Shown: positions 25,073 to 34,583, numbered from the stretch's first letter. The stretch: 64,000 bases of DNA from Pseudomonas rhodesiae (GCF_007858255.1 NZ_VFEU01000012.1:62001-126000), one strand, 5' to 3'. Program-made: numbers and translations. Notes: generated by a model not told the origin, from the letters alone.

Positions 25073-26227
25073 ATGACCGACGCCCCTCCCCTGCGCCAAC
25101 GCCTGCTCTCCATCGACGCCCTGCGCGGCTTGGTGATTCTGTTTATGTTGCTCGACCATGTACGCGAGACCTTCTTACTGCACCGCCAGGTCGGCGACCC
25201 CATGAACATCGACAGCACTGAGCCGGCGCTGTTTATCAGCCGTACCCTCGCCCACCTGTGCGCGCCGGTGTTTGTGTTGCTGACCGGGCTGTCGGCGTGG
25301 TTGTACGGTCAGAAGTACCAGGGACGGCGCGACGTGTCCGCGTTTCTGTTCAAGCGCGGGCTGTTTCTGGTGGTGTTGGAATTCACCTTGGTCAACTTCG
25401 CCTGGACCTTCCAACTGCCGCCCAGCGTGATCTACCTGCAGGTGATCTGGGCCATCGGCGTAAGCATGCTCGCCCTGGCCGCGCTGGTGTGGTTGCCGCG
25501 CCCATTGTTGATCGTGTTCGCGCTGCTGCTTATCGCCGGGCACAACCTGCTCGATGGTGTGCACTTTGCGCCAGGCTCGGCGCTGCAAACCCTATGGTCG
25601 ATGCTGCATGAGCGCAGTTGGATCGATGTCAGCGACAACCTGCGCCTGCGCGTCACCTACCCGGTGTTGCCGTGGATCGGTGTGATTGCCCTGGGTTACG
25701 GCCTGGGACCGTGGTTTGCCAATGCCACGCCGCCCGGCACCCGTCAGCGTTATCTGCGACTGGCGGGCGTGAGCGCGCTGGTGGGTTTTGTGGTGTTGCG
25801 CACCATCAACGGCTACGGCGAAAAGCCGTGGCAGGCGTATGACGCAGGCGTGCAAACAATGATGAGTTTTTTCAATGTGACCAAGTACCCGCCTTCACTG
25901 TTGTTTCTGGCGTTGACCCTGGGCATAGGCCTGCTGCTGTTATTGGCGTTTGAACGCGCTGGGCATCGACGCTGGATCGGGGTGTTGGCGGTGATGGGTT
26001 CGGTGCCAATGTTCTTTTACCTGCTGCATCTTTATGTGCTGAAGGTGCTGTATATCGCCTGTGTCGCGCTGTTCGGTCTCAACCATGGCAACTACTTCGG
26101 CTTCGACTCTGTGGGTGCAGTGTGGCTGCTGGCGTTGATGTTGCCCCTGGCGCTCTACCCGCCCGTGCGCTGGTTCGCCAGGCTCAAGGATCGCCGCCGC
26201 GACCTGGCCTGGCTTAAGTACCTTTGA
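25073..26227 (+). CDS. DUF1624 / HGSNAT-like membrane protein
   Basis: 384 aa with about ten membrane helices. The first helix region LLSIDALRGLVILFMLLDHVRE contains the conserved R-G and D-H of the heparan-alpha-glucosaminide acetyltransferase-like family, which moves acetyl groups across membranes; the bacterial role is unknown. The last codons lie in a 16-bp unit repeated in tandem at 26212-26243, where the first copy supplies the stop codon. Confidence 0.85.
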   Translation: MTDAPPLRQRLLSIDALRGLVILFMLLDHVRETFLLHRQVGDPMNIDSTEPALFISRTLAHLCAPVFVLLTGLSAWLYGQKYQGRRDVSAFLFKRGLFLVVLEFTLVNFAWTFQLPPSVIYLQVIWAIGVSMLALAALVWLPRPLLIVFALLLIAGHNLLDGVHFAPGSALQTLWSMLHERSWIDVSDNLRLRVTYPVLPWIGVIALGYGLGPWFANATPPGTRQRYLRLAGVSALVGFVVLRTINGYGEKPWQAYDAGVQTMMSFFNVTKYPPSLLFLALTLGIGLLLLLAFERAGHRRWIGVLAVMGSVPMFFYLLHLYVLKVLYIACVALFGLNHGNYFGFDSVGAVWLLALMLPLALYPPVRWFARLKDRRRDLAWLKYL

Positions 26228-26257
26228 GCTTAAGTACCTTTGATCCGACACAAATCT

Positions 26258-26281
26258 GGGCGGGGGCAAGCCCCCTCCCCA
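26258..26281. repeat. REP-like unit
   Basis: GGGGGC-AA-GCCCCC stem followed by TCCCC, immediately after the tandem repeat and one base before the end of metE. It lies between convergent genes and could serve as their terminator. Confidence 0.75.
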
Positions 26282-26282
26282 T

Positions 26283-28571
26283 TCAAGCCAACTCGGCACG
26301 CAATTGGCGGGCGGCGGCGACCATATGAATCAACGCCGCCTCCGTCTCCGCCCAACCCCGCGTTTTCAAGCCGCAATCGGGGTTGACCCACAGCCGCTCG
26401 GCGGGGATGCGCCGAGCCGCCTTGCGCAGCAGGTTGGCCATCTCCGAAGCATCCGGCACGCGAGGCGAGTGGATGTCATACACGCCCGGGCCAATCTCGT
26501 TGGGGTAATCGAAGGCTTCGAAGGCCTCCAGCAGTTCCATGTCCGAACGTGAGGTTTCGATGGTAATCACATCGGCATCCATGGCCGCGATGGACTCGAT
26601 CACGTCGTTGAACTCGCTGTAGCACATGTGCGTGTGGATCTGGGTTTCATCGCGCACGCCAGCGGCACACAAGCGGAACGCTTCGGTGGCCCAAGCCAGG
26701 TAGGACTGCCACTGCGCCTGACGCAACGGCAAGCCTTCACGGAATGCCGCTTCGTCAATCTGCACGATGCGGATGCCCGCGGCTTCCAGGTCCAGCACTT
26801 CATCGCCAATCGCCAGGGCCAGTTGCCGAGCCTGCGCTTCGCGGCTCACGTCTTCGCGCGGGAATGACCACATCAGCATGGTCACCGGGCCGGTCAACAT
26901 GCCTTTCATTACCTTGCGGGTCAGGCCCTGAGCGTAGCGGATCCACTCGACGGTCATGGCGTGCGGACGGCTCAGATCGCCGACAATCACCGCCGGCTTC
27001 ACGCAACGCGAACCATAGCTCTGCACCCAGCCAAAACGGGTGAACGCATAGCCATCCAGTTGCTCGGCAAAATACTCAACCATGTCGTTACGTTCGGCTT
27101 CGCCGTGTACCAGCACGTCCAGCCCGAGGTGTTCCTGCACCTCGACGGCGTGACGAATCTCACTGTGCATGGCTTCGACGTATTCGGCTTCACTCAACTT
27201 GCCTTGCTTGTAGGACTGACGCGCCAGGCGAATCGACGCGGTCTGCGGGAATGAACCGATGGTGGTCGTGGGAAGCAGCGGTAGATTCAGGCCGGCGCGC
27301 TGTTGCTCGATACGCTGGGCAAACGGCGACTGGCGCTGGCTGTCCCTGGCGGTGATGGCCGCCACGCGCGCCTGCACCGCCGGTTTATGGATACGTGGCG
27401 ACGCCGCGCGAGCGGCCTGCACGGCGCGACTTTCAGCGAGCGCGGCGCGTACGTTGGCGGCGTCGGGTTGGTCGACTGCCTGGGCTAGCACGGCCACTTC
27501 GGCGCATTTCTGTACCGCAAATGCCAGCCAACTTTTCAGCTCGGCATCAAGTTGGTCTTCACGGCCAAGGTCCACCGGGCTGTGCAGCAACGAGCACGAC
27601 GGCGCCACCCACAACCGATCGCCAAGCCGTTCGTGGGCGTGCTGCAACGTTGCCAGGGCTTTTTCCAAGTCGCAGCGCCAGACGTTGCGGCCGTTGACCA
27701 CGCCCAGGGACAACACTTTGTAAGCCGGCAAACGGTCGAGGATGGTCGGGTATTGCTCCGGCGCACGTACCAGGTCGATGTGCAGGCCGTCCACCGGCAG
27801 GTTGGCGGCCAGGCCGAGGTTTTCTTCCAGGCCACCGAAGTAGGTGGCGAGCAGTTTTTTCAGTGGGTCGCGCTGGATTTGGTTGTAAGCGCGTTCGAAA
27901 GCGTTTTTCCACGCCTGCGGCAGATCGAGCACCAGGATTGGCTCGTCGATCTGTACCCATTCCACACCCAACTCGGCCAGGCGCTGGAAGATCTGGCCGT
28001 ACAGGGGCAACAGGCGGTCGAGTAAATCGAGCTTGTCGAATTCGCCGCCCTTGGCTTTGCCCAGCCACAGGTAAGTCAGCGGACCAATGATCACTGGCTT
28101 GACGCTGTGGCCCAGCTCGCGGGCTTCCTTGACCTCATCGAACAACTGATCCCAGCCAAGGTGGAAGTGCTGGTCGGCGCTGAACTCAGGCACAAGGTAG
28201 TGGTAGTTGGTGTCGAACCACTTGGTCATTTCCTGGGCGTGGGCACCGCCGCAGCAACTGTCGCTGACACCCCGGGCCATGGCGAACAGGGTATGCAGCG
28301 TGGCCTGGCCATCGGCAGGACGAAAGCGCTCGGGGATCACGCCGAACATCAGCGAGTGGGTCAGCACCTGGTCGTACCAGGCAAAATCGCCGGCCGGCAA
28401 CAGCTCGATGCCCGCCTGTTTCTGCATATCCCAATGGGCCTTGCGCAGGTCGCGGCCAACGGCAAGCAGGCCGGCTTCGTCGAGTTCGCCCTTCCAGAAT
28501 GCTTCCTGGGCTTTTTTCAATTCACGATCGCGTCCAATGCGTGGAAACCCGAGGGAATGTGCGACTGCCAT
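26283..28571 (-). CDS. metE: MetE, cobalamin-independent methionine synthase
   Basis: 762 aa, near the family length of about 755. N-terminal SLGFPRIGRDRELKKA and C-terminal catalytic barrel with TTTIGSFPQT, the zinc-site segments HMCYSEF and NPDCGLKTR, and MWSFPREDVSR are all present. It transfers methyl from 5-methyltetrahydrofolate polyglutamate to homocysteine in the cytoplasm. The ATG at 28571 was preferred over an upstream start at 28586. A MetR-like box lies about 60 nt upstream. No metR gene is adjacent. Confidence 0.96.
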   Translation of the reverse strand: MAVAHSLGFPRIGRDRELKKAQEAFWKGELDEAGLLAVGRDLRKAHWDMQKQAGIELLPAGDFAWYDQVLTHSLMFGVIPERFRPADGQATLHTLFAMARGVSDSCCGGAHAQEMTKWFDTNYHYLVPEFSADQHFHLGWDQLFDEVKEARELGHSVKPVIIGPLTYLWLGKAKGGEFDKLDLLDRLLPLYGQIFQRLAELGVEWVQIDEPILVLDLPQAWKNAFERAYNQIQRDPLKKLLATYFGGLEENLGLAANLPVDGLHIDLVRAPEQYPTILDRLPAYKVLSLGVVNGRNVWRCDLEKALATLQHAHERLGDRLWVAPSCSLLHSPVDLGREDQLDAELKSWLAFAVQKCAEVAVLAQAVDQPDAANVRAALAESRAVQAARAASPRIHKPAVQARVAAITARDSQRQSPFAQRIEQQRAGLNLPLLPTTTIGSFPQTASIRLARQSYKQGKLSEAEYVEAMHSEIRHAVEVQEHLGLDVLVHGEAERNDMVEYFAEQLDGYAFTRFGWVQSYGSRCVKPAVIVGDLSRPHAMTVEWIRYAQGLTRKVMKGMLTGPVTMLMWSFPREDVSREAQARQLALAIGDEVLDLEAAGIRIVQIDEAAFREGLPLRQAQWQSYLAWATEAFRLCAAGVRDETQIHTHMCYSEFNDVIESIAAMDADVITIETSRSDMELLEAFEAFDYPNEIGPGVYDIHSPRVPDASEMANLLRKAARRIPAERLWVNPDCGLKTRGWAETEAALIHMVAAARQLRAELA

Positions 28572-28627
28572 GACGTGCAACTCCAATGCCGTAAGTAATG
28601 GCAGGCATTGTCGGCAGACACCGATCG

Positions 28628-28640
28628 TGAAACAAACTCA
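28628..28640 (-). promoter_or_regulatory. Possible MetR-type operator upstream of metE
   Basis: TGAAACAAACTCA matches the MetR consensus TGAA-N5-TTCA except for one base. It is about 63 nt before the metE start. Two TGATCA palindromes 19 nt apart (28653 and 28672 region) lie further upstream and may also matter. One mismatch in a short motif makes this tentative. Confidence 0.35.
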
Positions 28641-28688
28641 TTTTATTCTAGATGATCACGAATATAGCTCATGATCAGATACTGGCTA

Positions 28689-29354
28689 TTACCAACTCAG
28701 CAAGCCCTCCTTGAGCCCTACCGCCATCACCTCTTGCGCCGAAACATTGAGCCACGCCTCCACGCCTGGCTCGCCAACCGACGCCAGCCAACGCCCGACC
28801 ATCTGATACCCCAACGCATACCCCAACCACCGAGGCTTGTCGCCAGTGCCGAAAAACCAGGCGCTATGGTCGTAATACCGCGCCTCAAGTTCACCCATCG
28901 GCACAGGCGCGGTTTGCAGCGCTTCAAGGCTGAACGCCCGCTCCCAGGGTTCCGCTGCGCTGCCGAGCAGATGCGCCACGAACTGCCCCGCCAGCCCTTC
29001 GCTGACCAGCGCTTCTCCCAACGTCCAGCCGTAGCCGGGACCGGCCATGCGCAGGCAGTGATGCACCTCGTGCACAATGTGACGTTGCAGCGCGCCGTTG
29101 TGGAGGCTGTGGGCAAAGTGAGGGTTGTCGGGGTCCAGGGTCATGGAGAACATCGTGCTGCGGTAGGCCCGTCCGACCAGACCCAGTTCGGCAAGGGTTT
29201 CGCCGGGCAGACGCTGGATCAGTACGTCGAGTCGCGGCGGCGGCATCCAGCCAGCAATCGCGCGGTAAGCACTTTCGAATGTCGCGCTCACCTCGCGGCG
29301 ACACTCGGCCAAGGAGCCCGAGGCTTCCAGCCAGTGCAGTGTCCATGCATCCAT
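28689..29354 (-). CDS. Predicted Zn-dependent protease (DUF2268-like)
   Basis: 221 aa from the ATG at 29354, preceded by GAGAGGTGAG. The motif IVHEVHHCLR near residue 95 provides a metalloprotease-type HExxH, and EALVSEGLAGQF about 25 residues later supplies a candidate third ligand glutamate. This layout fits DUF2268. No signal peptide. It lies upstream of metE on the same strand but 117 bases away. Confidence 0.75.
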   Translation of the reverse strand: MDAWTLHWLEASGSLAECRREVSATFESAYRAIAGWMPPPRLDVLIQRLPGETLAELGLVGRAYRSTMFSMTLDPDNPHFAHSLHNGALQRHIVHEVHHCLRMAGPGYGWTLGEALVSEGLAGQFVAHLLGSAAEPWERAFSLEALQTAPVPMGELEARYYDHSAWFFGTGDKPRWLGYALGYQMVGRWLASVGEPGVEAWLNVSAQEVMAVGLKEGLLSW

Positions 29355-29538
29355 TCTCACCTCTCGTCGTCCTGAATCGGTTCCATCATCGAAGGGGGCC
29401 ATCATACTGACGGCCTGTCATATTGGCAGGCCAGATTAAACGGGGGCGGCAAAATCCGCCCACTAACCTTTCGATCTGTTCCAAGTGCGGGCACAATGCG
29501 TGTCCTTTTTTGGCAGGCACCGCCGCAGGCTCTGAAAA

Positions 29539-30636
29539 ATGATCAAAACGCCGTACTACCTCATCGATAAACAGAAGCTTCTGGTCAACATGCAGAAGAT
29601 CGCCTACGTGCGCGAGCAGTCCGGCGCCAAGGCGCTGTTGGCGCTCAAGTGCTTTGCGACCTGGTCGGTGTTCGACCTGCTGCAGCAATACATGGATGGC
29701 ACCACGTCGTCGTCGCTGTATGAGTTGAAGCTCGGCCGCCAGAAGTTCGAAGGTGAGGCGCACGCCTACAGCGTGGCCTGGGCCGACGATGAAATCGAAG
29801 AGATGCTGGAGAACTGCGACAAGATCATCTTCAACTCCATCAGCCAGTTGCAGCGTTTTGCCGAACGTTCCGAAGGCAAGACCCGCGGCCTGCGAGTCAA
29901 CCCGCAGGTGAGCAGCTCCGACTACCTGCTGGCCGACCCGGCGCGTCCGTTCAGCCGCCTGGGCGAATGGGACCCGGTGAAGATCGAAGGCGTGATCGAG
30001 CAGATCAGCGGCTTCATGTTCCACAACAACTGTGAGAACGGCGATTTCAGCCTGTTCGACAAGATGCTCGGCACCATCGAAGAACGCTTCGGCGCGCTGC
30101 TGCACAAGGTCAAATGGGTCAGCCTAGGCGGCGGCATCCACTTCACCGGCGAAGGCTATGCGCTGGACGCATTCTGCGCACGCTTGAAGGCGTTCTCCGA
30201 GAAGTACGGCGTGCAGGTCTACCTGGAACCGGGTGAAGCGGCGATCACCAACAGTGCCTCCCTGGAAGTCACCGTGCTCGACACCCTCTATAACGGCAAA
30301 CACCTCGCCGTCGTGGACAGCTCCATCGAAGCCCACCTGCTGGACCTGCTGATCTACCGCCTCAACGCCAAGCTGGCGCCTAGCGAAGGCGAACACACCT
30401 ACATGGTGTGCGGCAAATCCTGCCTGGCCGGGGATATCTTCGGCGAATATCAATTTGATCGTCCGCTGGCCATCGGCGATCGGCTGTCGTTCATCGACAC
30501 CGCGGGCTACACCATGGTCAAGAAAAACTGGTTCAACGGCCTGAAAATGCCGTCCATCGTAGTGAAACAACTCGACGGTACAGTCGAGGTGGTTCGTGAA
30601 TTTGGTTACGACGACTACCTGTCCAGCCTTTCGTAA
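29539..30636 (+). CDS. nspC: Carboxynorspermidine/carboxyspermidine decarboxylase
   Basis: 365 aa, fold-III PLP decarboxylase. The PLP lysine is K37 in LLALKCFATW; VSLGGGIHFTGEGYALD is the phosphate-binding loop and CLAGDIFGEY carries the catalytic cysteine region. It decarboxylates carboxynorspermidine or carboxyspermidine to the free polyamine. It is followed 28 bases later by the synthase gene, forming the complete two-step pathway. Confidence 0.94.
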   Translation: MIKTPYYLIDKQKLLVNMQKIAYVREQSGAKALLALKCFATWSVFDLLQQYMDGTTSSSLYELKLGRQKFEGEAHAYSVAWADDEIEEMLENCDKIIFNSISQLQRFAERSEGKTRGLRVNPQVSSSDYLLADPARPFSRLGEWDPVKIEGVIEQISGFMFHNNCENGDFSLFDKMLGTIEERFGALLHKVKWVSLGGGIHFTGEGYALDAFCARLKAFSEKYGVQVYLEPGEAAITNSASLEVTVLDTLYNGKHLAVVDSSIEAHLLDLLIYRLNAKLAPSEGEHTYMVCGKSCLAGDIFGEYQFDRPLAIGDRLSFIDTAGYTMVKKNWFNGLKMPSIVVKQLDGTVEVVREFGYDDYLSSLS

Positions 30637-30664
30637 GCTGGCGGATAAAGGAGAGATAAAGCAA

Positions 30665-31909
30665 TTGAAAAAGAACGTTCTTATCATTGGTGCAGGAGGT
30701 GTCGCCAAGGTGGTGGCCCACAAGTGCGCGCAGCACAACGACGAACTCGGTCGTATTGCTATCGCGTCGCGCAACATCTCCAAATGCCAGGCCATCATCG
30801 ACAGCGTCAAGGCCAAGGGTAGCCTCAAGGTTCCCGCCGATATCCAAGCCTTCGCGCTGAACGCCCTGGACGTGGAAGCGACCAAGGCCCTGATCCGCGA
30901 GACCGAATCGCAGATCGTCATCAACGTCGGTTCCGCGTTCCTCAACATGTCGGTCCTGCGTGCCTGCATCGACACGGGCGTAGCGTACCTCGACACCGCC
31001 ATCCACGAAGAGCCGGGCAAGGTCTGCGAGACCCCGCCGTGGTACGGCAACTACGAATGGAACCACCTGCAAGAGTGCCAACAGAAGAACATCACCGCCA
31101 TTCTCGGCGTGGGCTTCGACCCGGGTGTCGTCAACGCGTATGCCGCGCTGGCGCAGCAACAGCATTTCGACCGCATTGATTCGATCGACATCCTTGACGT
31201 CAATGCCGGCTCCCATGGCAAGTACTTCGCCACCAATTTCGACCCGGAAATCAACTTCCGCGAATTCACCGGACAGGTGTGGAGCTGGCAGAACAGCCAG
31301 TGGACCAGCAACACCATGTTCGAAGTCAAACGCACCGACGACCTGCCTGTGGTCGGTTCGCAGAATCTGTACCTGACCGGCCACGATGAAGTGCACTCGC
31401 TGTCGAAGAACCTCGACGTGCCCAACGTGCGTTTCTGGATGAGCTTCGGCGAGCACTACATCAACGTGTTCACCGTGCTGAACAACCTCGGCCTGCTCTC
31501 CGAAAAACCGGTCACCACCGCCGAAGGCCTGGAAGTGGTGCCGTTGAAGGTGGTCAAGGCCGTGCTGCCCGACCCGTCTTCGCTCGCCCCTGGCTACACC
31601 GGCAAGACCTGCATCGGCGACCTGGTCAAAGGCACCAAGGACGGCCAGCCGCGTGAGGTGTTCATCTACAACGTCGCCGACCACGAAGAAGCCTTCGCCG
31701 AAACCGACAGCCAGGGCATCTCCTACACGGCCGGGGTACCACCGGTAGCCGCCGCGCTGCTGGTAGCCCGTGGCGAATGGGACGTGCAACGCATGGCCAA
31801 CGTCGAGGAACTGCCGGCCGAACCGTTCCTGAAAGCACTGGATGTGATGGGCTTACCGACTCGGATCAAAGACGAGCACGGTGATCGGGCCTGGGATGCA
31901 ATGGCCTGA
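30665..31909 (+). CDS. Carboxynorspermidine/carboxyspermidine synthase (saccharopine dehydrogenase-like)
   Basis: 414 aa from a TTG at 30665 with AAGGAG 11 nt upstream; the Rossmann motif VLIIGAGGVAKVVAHK then lies at the N-terminus as expected. A GTG at 30596 would overlap nspC and was rejected. The enzyme condenses aspartate semialdehyde with putrescine or diaminopropane using NADPH. GFDPGVVNAYAA is a typical segment. With NspC it gives spermidine or norspermidine independently of S-adenosylmethionine. Confidence 0.92.
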   Translation: MKKNVLIIGAGGVAKVVAHKCAQHNDELGRIAIASRNISKCQAIIDSVKAKGSLKVPADIQAFALNALDVEATKALIRETESQIVINVGSAFLNMSVLRACIDTGVAYLDTAIHEEPGKVCETPPWYGNYEWNHLQECQQKNITAILGVGFDPGVVNAYAALAQQQHFDRIDSIDILDVNAGSHGKYFATNFDPEINFREFTGQVWSWQNSQWTSNTMFEVKRTDDLPVVGSQNLYLTGHDEVHSLSKNLDVPNVRFWMSFGEHYINVFTVLNNLGLLSEKPVTTAEGLEVVPLKVVKAVLPDPSSLAPGYTGKTCIGDLVKGTKDGQPREVFIYNVADHEEAFAETDSQGISYTAGVPPVAAALLVARGEWDVQRMANVEELPAEPFLKALDVMGLPTRIKDEHGDRAWDAMA

Positions 31910-31933
31910 TAGGCGATAGCGGACCGAACGCAA

Positions 31934-32020
31934 TGTGGGAGGGGGCTTGCCCCCGATAGCGGTGGATCAGCAAAGATAGGTTGGCTGACACACTGCCATC
32001 GGGGGCAAGCCCCCTCCCAC
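31934..32020. repeat. Pair of REP units in inverted orientation
   Basis: Unit one (31934-31959, GTGGGAGGGGGCTTGCCCCC) and unit two (31995-32020) are inverted copies 35 bases apart, the layout of a BIME/REPIN doublet. A decayed third unit (AGGGCAAGCCCTCTCCCGC) is at about 32107-32125. The doublet lies after the polyamine synthase and before the convergent IclR gene. Confidence 0.82.
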
Positions 32021-32140
32021 CTTTGATAATCATTGCCTGGTCTGGATCATACGGCGTACTCAGCCAGGGCAGAAAATCACTCACTGAGTCCTTAACTGAC
32101 AGGCTTTAGGGCAAGCCCTCTCCCGCATCTGCGTTGCCGG

Positions 32141-32920
32141 TTATTCCAGGTTCCGCGCCGAATTACTCAATGCCCGCGAACACTGCAACAGCGCAGGCGC
32201 CAACTGCCGCTCCGCGTCCGCCCTGCTCCATCGACTGGTCGGCGCCACCACATGCACCGCTGCTACCGGGCGGCCATTGGCACCCAACACGGGCGCGCCG
32301 ATGGTCATGTCGCCGAGGAACAACTCCTGGGTATTCACCGCGTACCCCTGCTCCCTCACCTGTTCCAGCGACGCCATGATCGCGGCCACATCCGTCAACG
32401 TATGGCTGGTGTGTGCAATACGCTGGCTATGCTCGATCAAGCCCAACGCCTCCTGCGCCGGCAGCGCGCTCAAATACGCCCTCCCCGACGCCGTGCAATA
32501 CATCGGCACCCGCGAGCCGATCGGCATATGCACCGGCACAAAGCCTGAACTGACGAAGCGTGCGATGTAGGTCATGTCGTAGCCTGCCGGTTCGGTCAAG
32601 CACGAGGTTTCGCCGGTCAGCCGCGTCAACTCGGAGAGAAACGGGTTGGCCACCTCAATCAATGAATGCGCATCCAGGTAACTGAAGCCCAGTTCCAATA
32701 CCCGTGGGGTGAGTTGGTAATGCCGGGTGCGGGAGTGTTTCCGAAGGTAACCCAAGCTTTCGAGGGTAAACACCATGCGTTGGGCCGAGCTTTTGGTCAT
32801 CCCGGCCGCCTCGGCCACCTCTGCGAGGCTCATGCTGCGGCGCTGGGCGCTGAATGCCTTAAGCACCGACAGGCCTTTTTCCAGGGATTGGTTGTGCAAG
32901 CTGTTGCGTTCTTCGGACAT
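32141..32920 (-). CDS. IclR-family transcriptional regulator
   Basis: 259 aa. The N-terminal winged helix (SLEKGLSVLKAF to YLRKHSRTRHYQLT) is followed by the IclR effector domain with PVHMPIGSRVPMYCTASGRAYLS near residues 128-150. It is divergent from the ABC-transporter operon, 215 bases apart, and probably controls it. A candidate operator GTATCGCATATCGATAC lies between. The ligand is unknown. Confidence 0.92.
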   Translation of the reverse strand: MSEERNSLHNQSLEKGLSVLKAFSAQRRSMSLAEVAEAAGMTKSSAQRMVFTLESLGYLRKHSRTRHYQLTPRVLELGFSYLDAHSLIEVANPFLSELTRLTGETSCLTEPAGYDMTYIARFVSSGFVPVHMPIGSRVPMYCTASGRAYLSALPAQEALGLIEHSQRIAHTSHTLTDVAAIMASLEQVREQGYAVNTQELFLGDMTIGAPVLGANGRPVAAVHVVAPTSRWSRADAERQLAPALLQCSRALSNSARNLE

Positions 32921-32990
32921 GGCGAACTCACGGTCAGGTCAATCAGGCGTGGGACTATTTGTACCTGAAAACACGAAAACAGACCATTAA

Positions 32991-33007
32991 GTATCGCATA
33001 TCGATAC
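32991..33007. promoter_or_regulatory. Palindrome, candidate IclR operator
   Basis: GTATCG-CATAT-CGATAC is a perfect 6-bp dyad. Related half sites occur downstream, ATGCGAT near 33041 and AGTATCGA at 33053-33060. They lie between the divergent IclR gene and the transporter operon, where an IclR-type dimer pair would bind. Confidence 0.55.
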
Positions 33008-33135
33008 GAATAGTTCATTTTGTCGATTTTATACCGCGCTATGCGATTTTTTAGTATCGAAATGGCACAGAGCTTGCGGTTTCATCGGCAGCCGCTTGCG
33101 CTACTGACTTTCCGTTTTCCTCCTGGAGTAACCCG

Positions 33136-33918
33136 ATGAACAGTCTTTCGCCCTTGTTCCGCCGTCTCGCGTTTGGTCTTTGCGTCGCACTGTGCGTCAC
33201 CACGACGCACGCTGAAAGTGCAACCACGTACAAAGTCGGTGCGACCGCCAGTGGTTCGCCGTTCACCTTCCTCGACATCAAGAGCAACAGCATCCAGGGG
33301 GTGATGGTCGATGTGGCCGAGGCTGTCGGCAAGGCCGGCGGCTTTACCAGCCAGATCGAGCAGACCAACTTCGCTGCGCTGATCCCCTCCCTCACCGCTG
33401 GCAAGCTCGACTTCATTTCCGCCGGCATGCTCAAGACCGCAGAGCGCAGCAAGGTGGTGGATTTCAGCGCGCCGGTGTACGCCTACGGTGAGGGCCTGAT
33501 CGTCAACGCCGACGACAACACCGCCTACCCGGACCTGCAGCCGTTGAAAGACCAAGTGGTCGGCGTGCAAGCCGGCACGGTGTTCTATGACCAATTGAAC
33601 AAGCTCGGGATCTTCAAGGAGATCCGCACCTACGACTCTATTGGCGAGATGGTCCGCGACCTGTCCCTCGGCCGCATCAAGGCTGCGGTGGGCGATCAAC
33701 CGGTGGTGGCCTATCAGATCCGTCAGAAGCTGTTCAAAGGCGTGAAACTGGCCGCCGGCTATCAGCCTACGAACGTCGGCGAAGTGTGCCTGGTGGTACG
33801 CAAAGGCGATGCACAGACCCTTGAACGTTTGAACAGCGCCATCGCCAGCATCCGGGCGGACGGCACCCTGGACAGCATCCTCAAGAAGTGGGGGCTCGAC
33901 ACCCAGGTGCGCCCATGA
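33136..33918 (+). CDS. Amino-acid ABC transporter, substrate-binding protein
   Basis: 260 aa with a signal peptide to about residue 26 (THAES). The fold is SBP family 3: GSPFTFLD, GVMVDVAEAVGKAGGF, the LTAGKLDFISAGMLKTAERSKVVDFS block and VGVQAGT. It binds a polar amino acid or an amine-type ligand in the periplasm. GGAG lies 7 nt before the ATG. First gene of a four-gene coupled operon. Confidence 0.92.
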   Translation: MNSLSPLFRRLAFGLCVALCVTTTHAESATTYKVGATASGSPFTFLDIKSNSIQGVMVDVAEAVGKAGGFTSQIEQTNFAALIPSLTAGKLDFISAGMLKTAERSKVVDFSAPVYAYGEGLIVNADDNTAYPDLQPLKDQVVGVQAGTVFYDQLNKLGIFKEIRTYDSIGEMVRDLSLGRIKAAVGDQPVVAYQIRQKLFKGVKLAAGYQPTNVGEVCLVVRKGDAQTLERLNSAIASIRADGTLDSILKKWGLDTQVRP

Positions 33919-34583
33919 GCCCGGCCGAATTCCTGCAAAACGCCCAAGACTTCTTGCCGATTTTGCTGCAAGGCGCCTGGGTGACGATCCAGATCACCGT
34001 GCTGTCGTTCCTGCTCAGCAGTGCCATCGGCCTGGTGCTGGCGTTGCTCAAGCTGTCGCCGATCCGTGCGCTGTCATGGACGGCGAGCACCATCATCAAC
34101 GTGATCCGGGGCCTGCCGATCATCGTGCAGTTGTTCTACATCTACTTCGTGCTGCCGGACATGGGCGTGCACCTGACGGCGTTCTACGCCGGCGTGATCG
34201 GCATGGGCATCGCCTACTCGGCGTACCAAGCGGAGAACTTCCGCACCGGCATCATCGCCGTCGAACAGGGCCAGCGTGAAGCCGCCGAAGCACTGGGCAT
34301 GCGTTCAGCGCTGATGATGCGCCGGGTGATCCTACCCCAGGCGTTTCGCATCGCACTGCCGCCTTATGGCAACACCCTGGTGATGATGCTCAAGGACTCG
34401 TCGCTGGTGTCCACCATCACCGTGGCCGAAATGACCCGCCAGGGTCAGCTGATCGCCTCGTCCACGTTCCAGAACATGACCGTCTACACCCTGGTCGCCC
34501 TGCTCTACCTGCTGATGAGCCTGCCGCTGGTGTACGGCCTGCGCCGTATGGAACAGCACCTGAGCCGGAGGAAAAAAGCATGA
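33915..34583 (+). CDS. Amino-acid ABC transporter, permease
   Basis: 222 aa, HisM-type permease with about five helices. The EAA loop is REAAEALGMRSALMMRRVILPQAF near residues 127-150. ATG at 33915 overlaps the preceding stop (ATGA). A single permease gene implies a homodimer. Confidence 0.93.
   Translation: MSPAEFLQNAQDFLPILLQGAWVTIQITVLSFLLSSAIGLVLALLKLSPIRALSWTASTIINVIRGLPIIVQLFYIYFVLPDMGVHLTAFYAGVIGMGIAYSAYQAENFRTGIIAVEQGQREAAEALGMRSALMMRRVILPQAFRIALPPYGNTLVMMLKDSSLVSTITVAEMTRQGQLIASSTFQNMTVYTLVALLYLLMSLPLVYGLRRMEQHLSRRKKA

Noticed and set aside
28572..28688. Cobalamin riboswitch before metE
   Set aside because: The spacer is only 117 bases, too short for the full aptamer, and no B12 box was seen.
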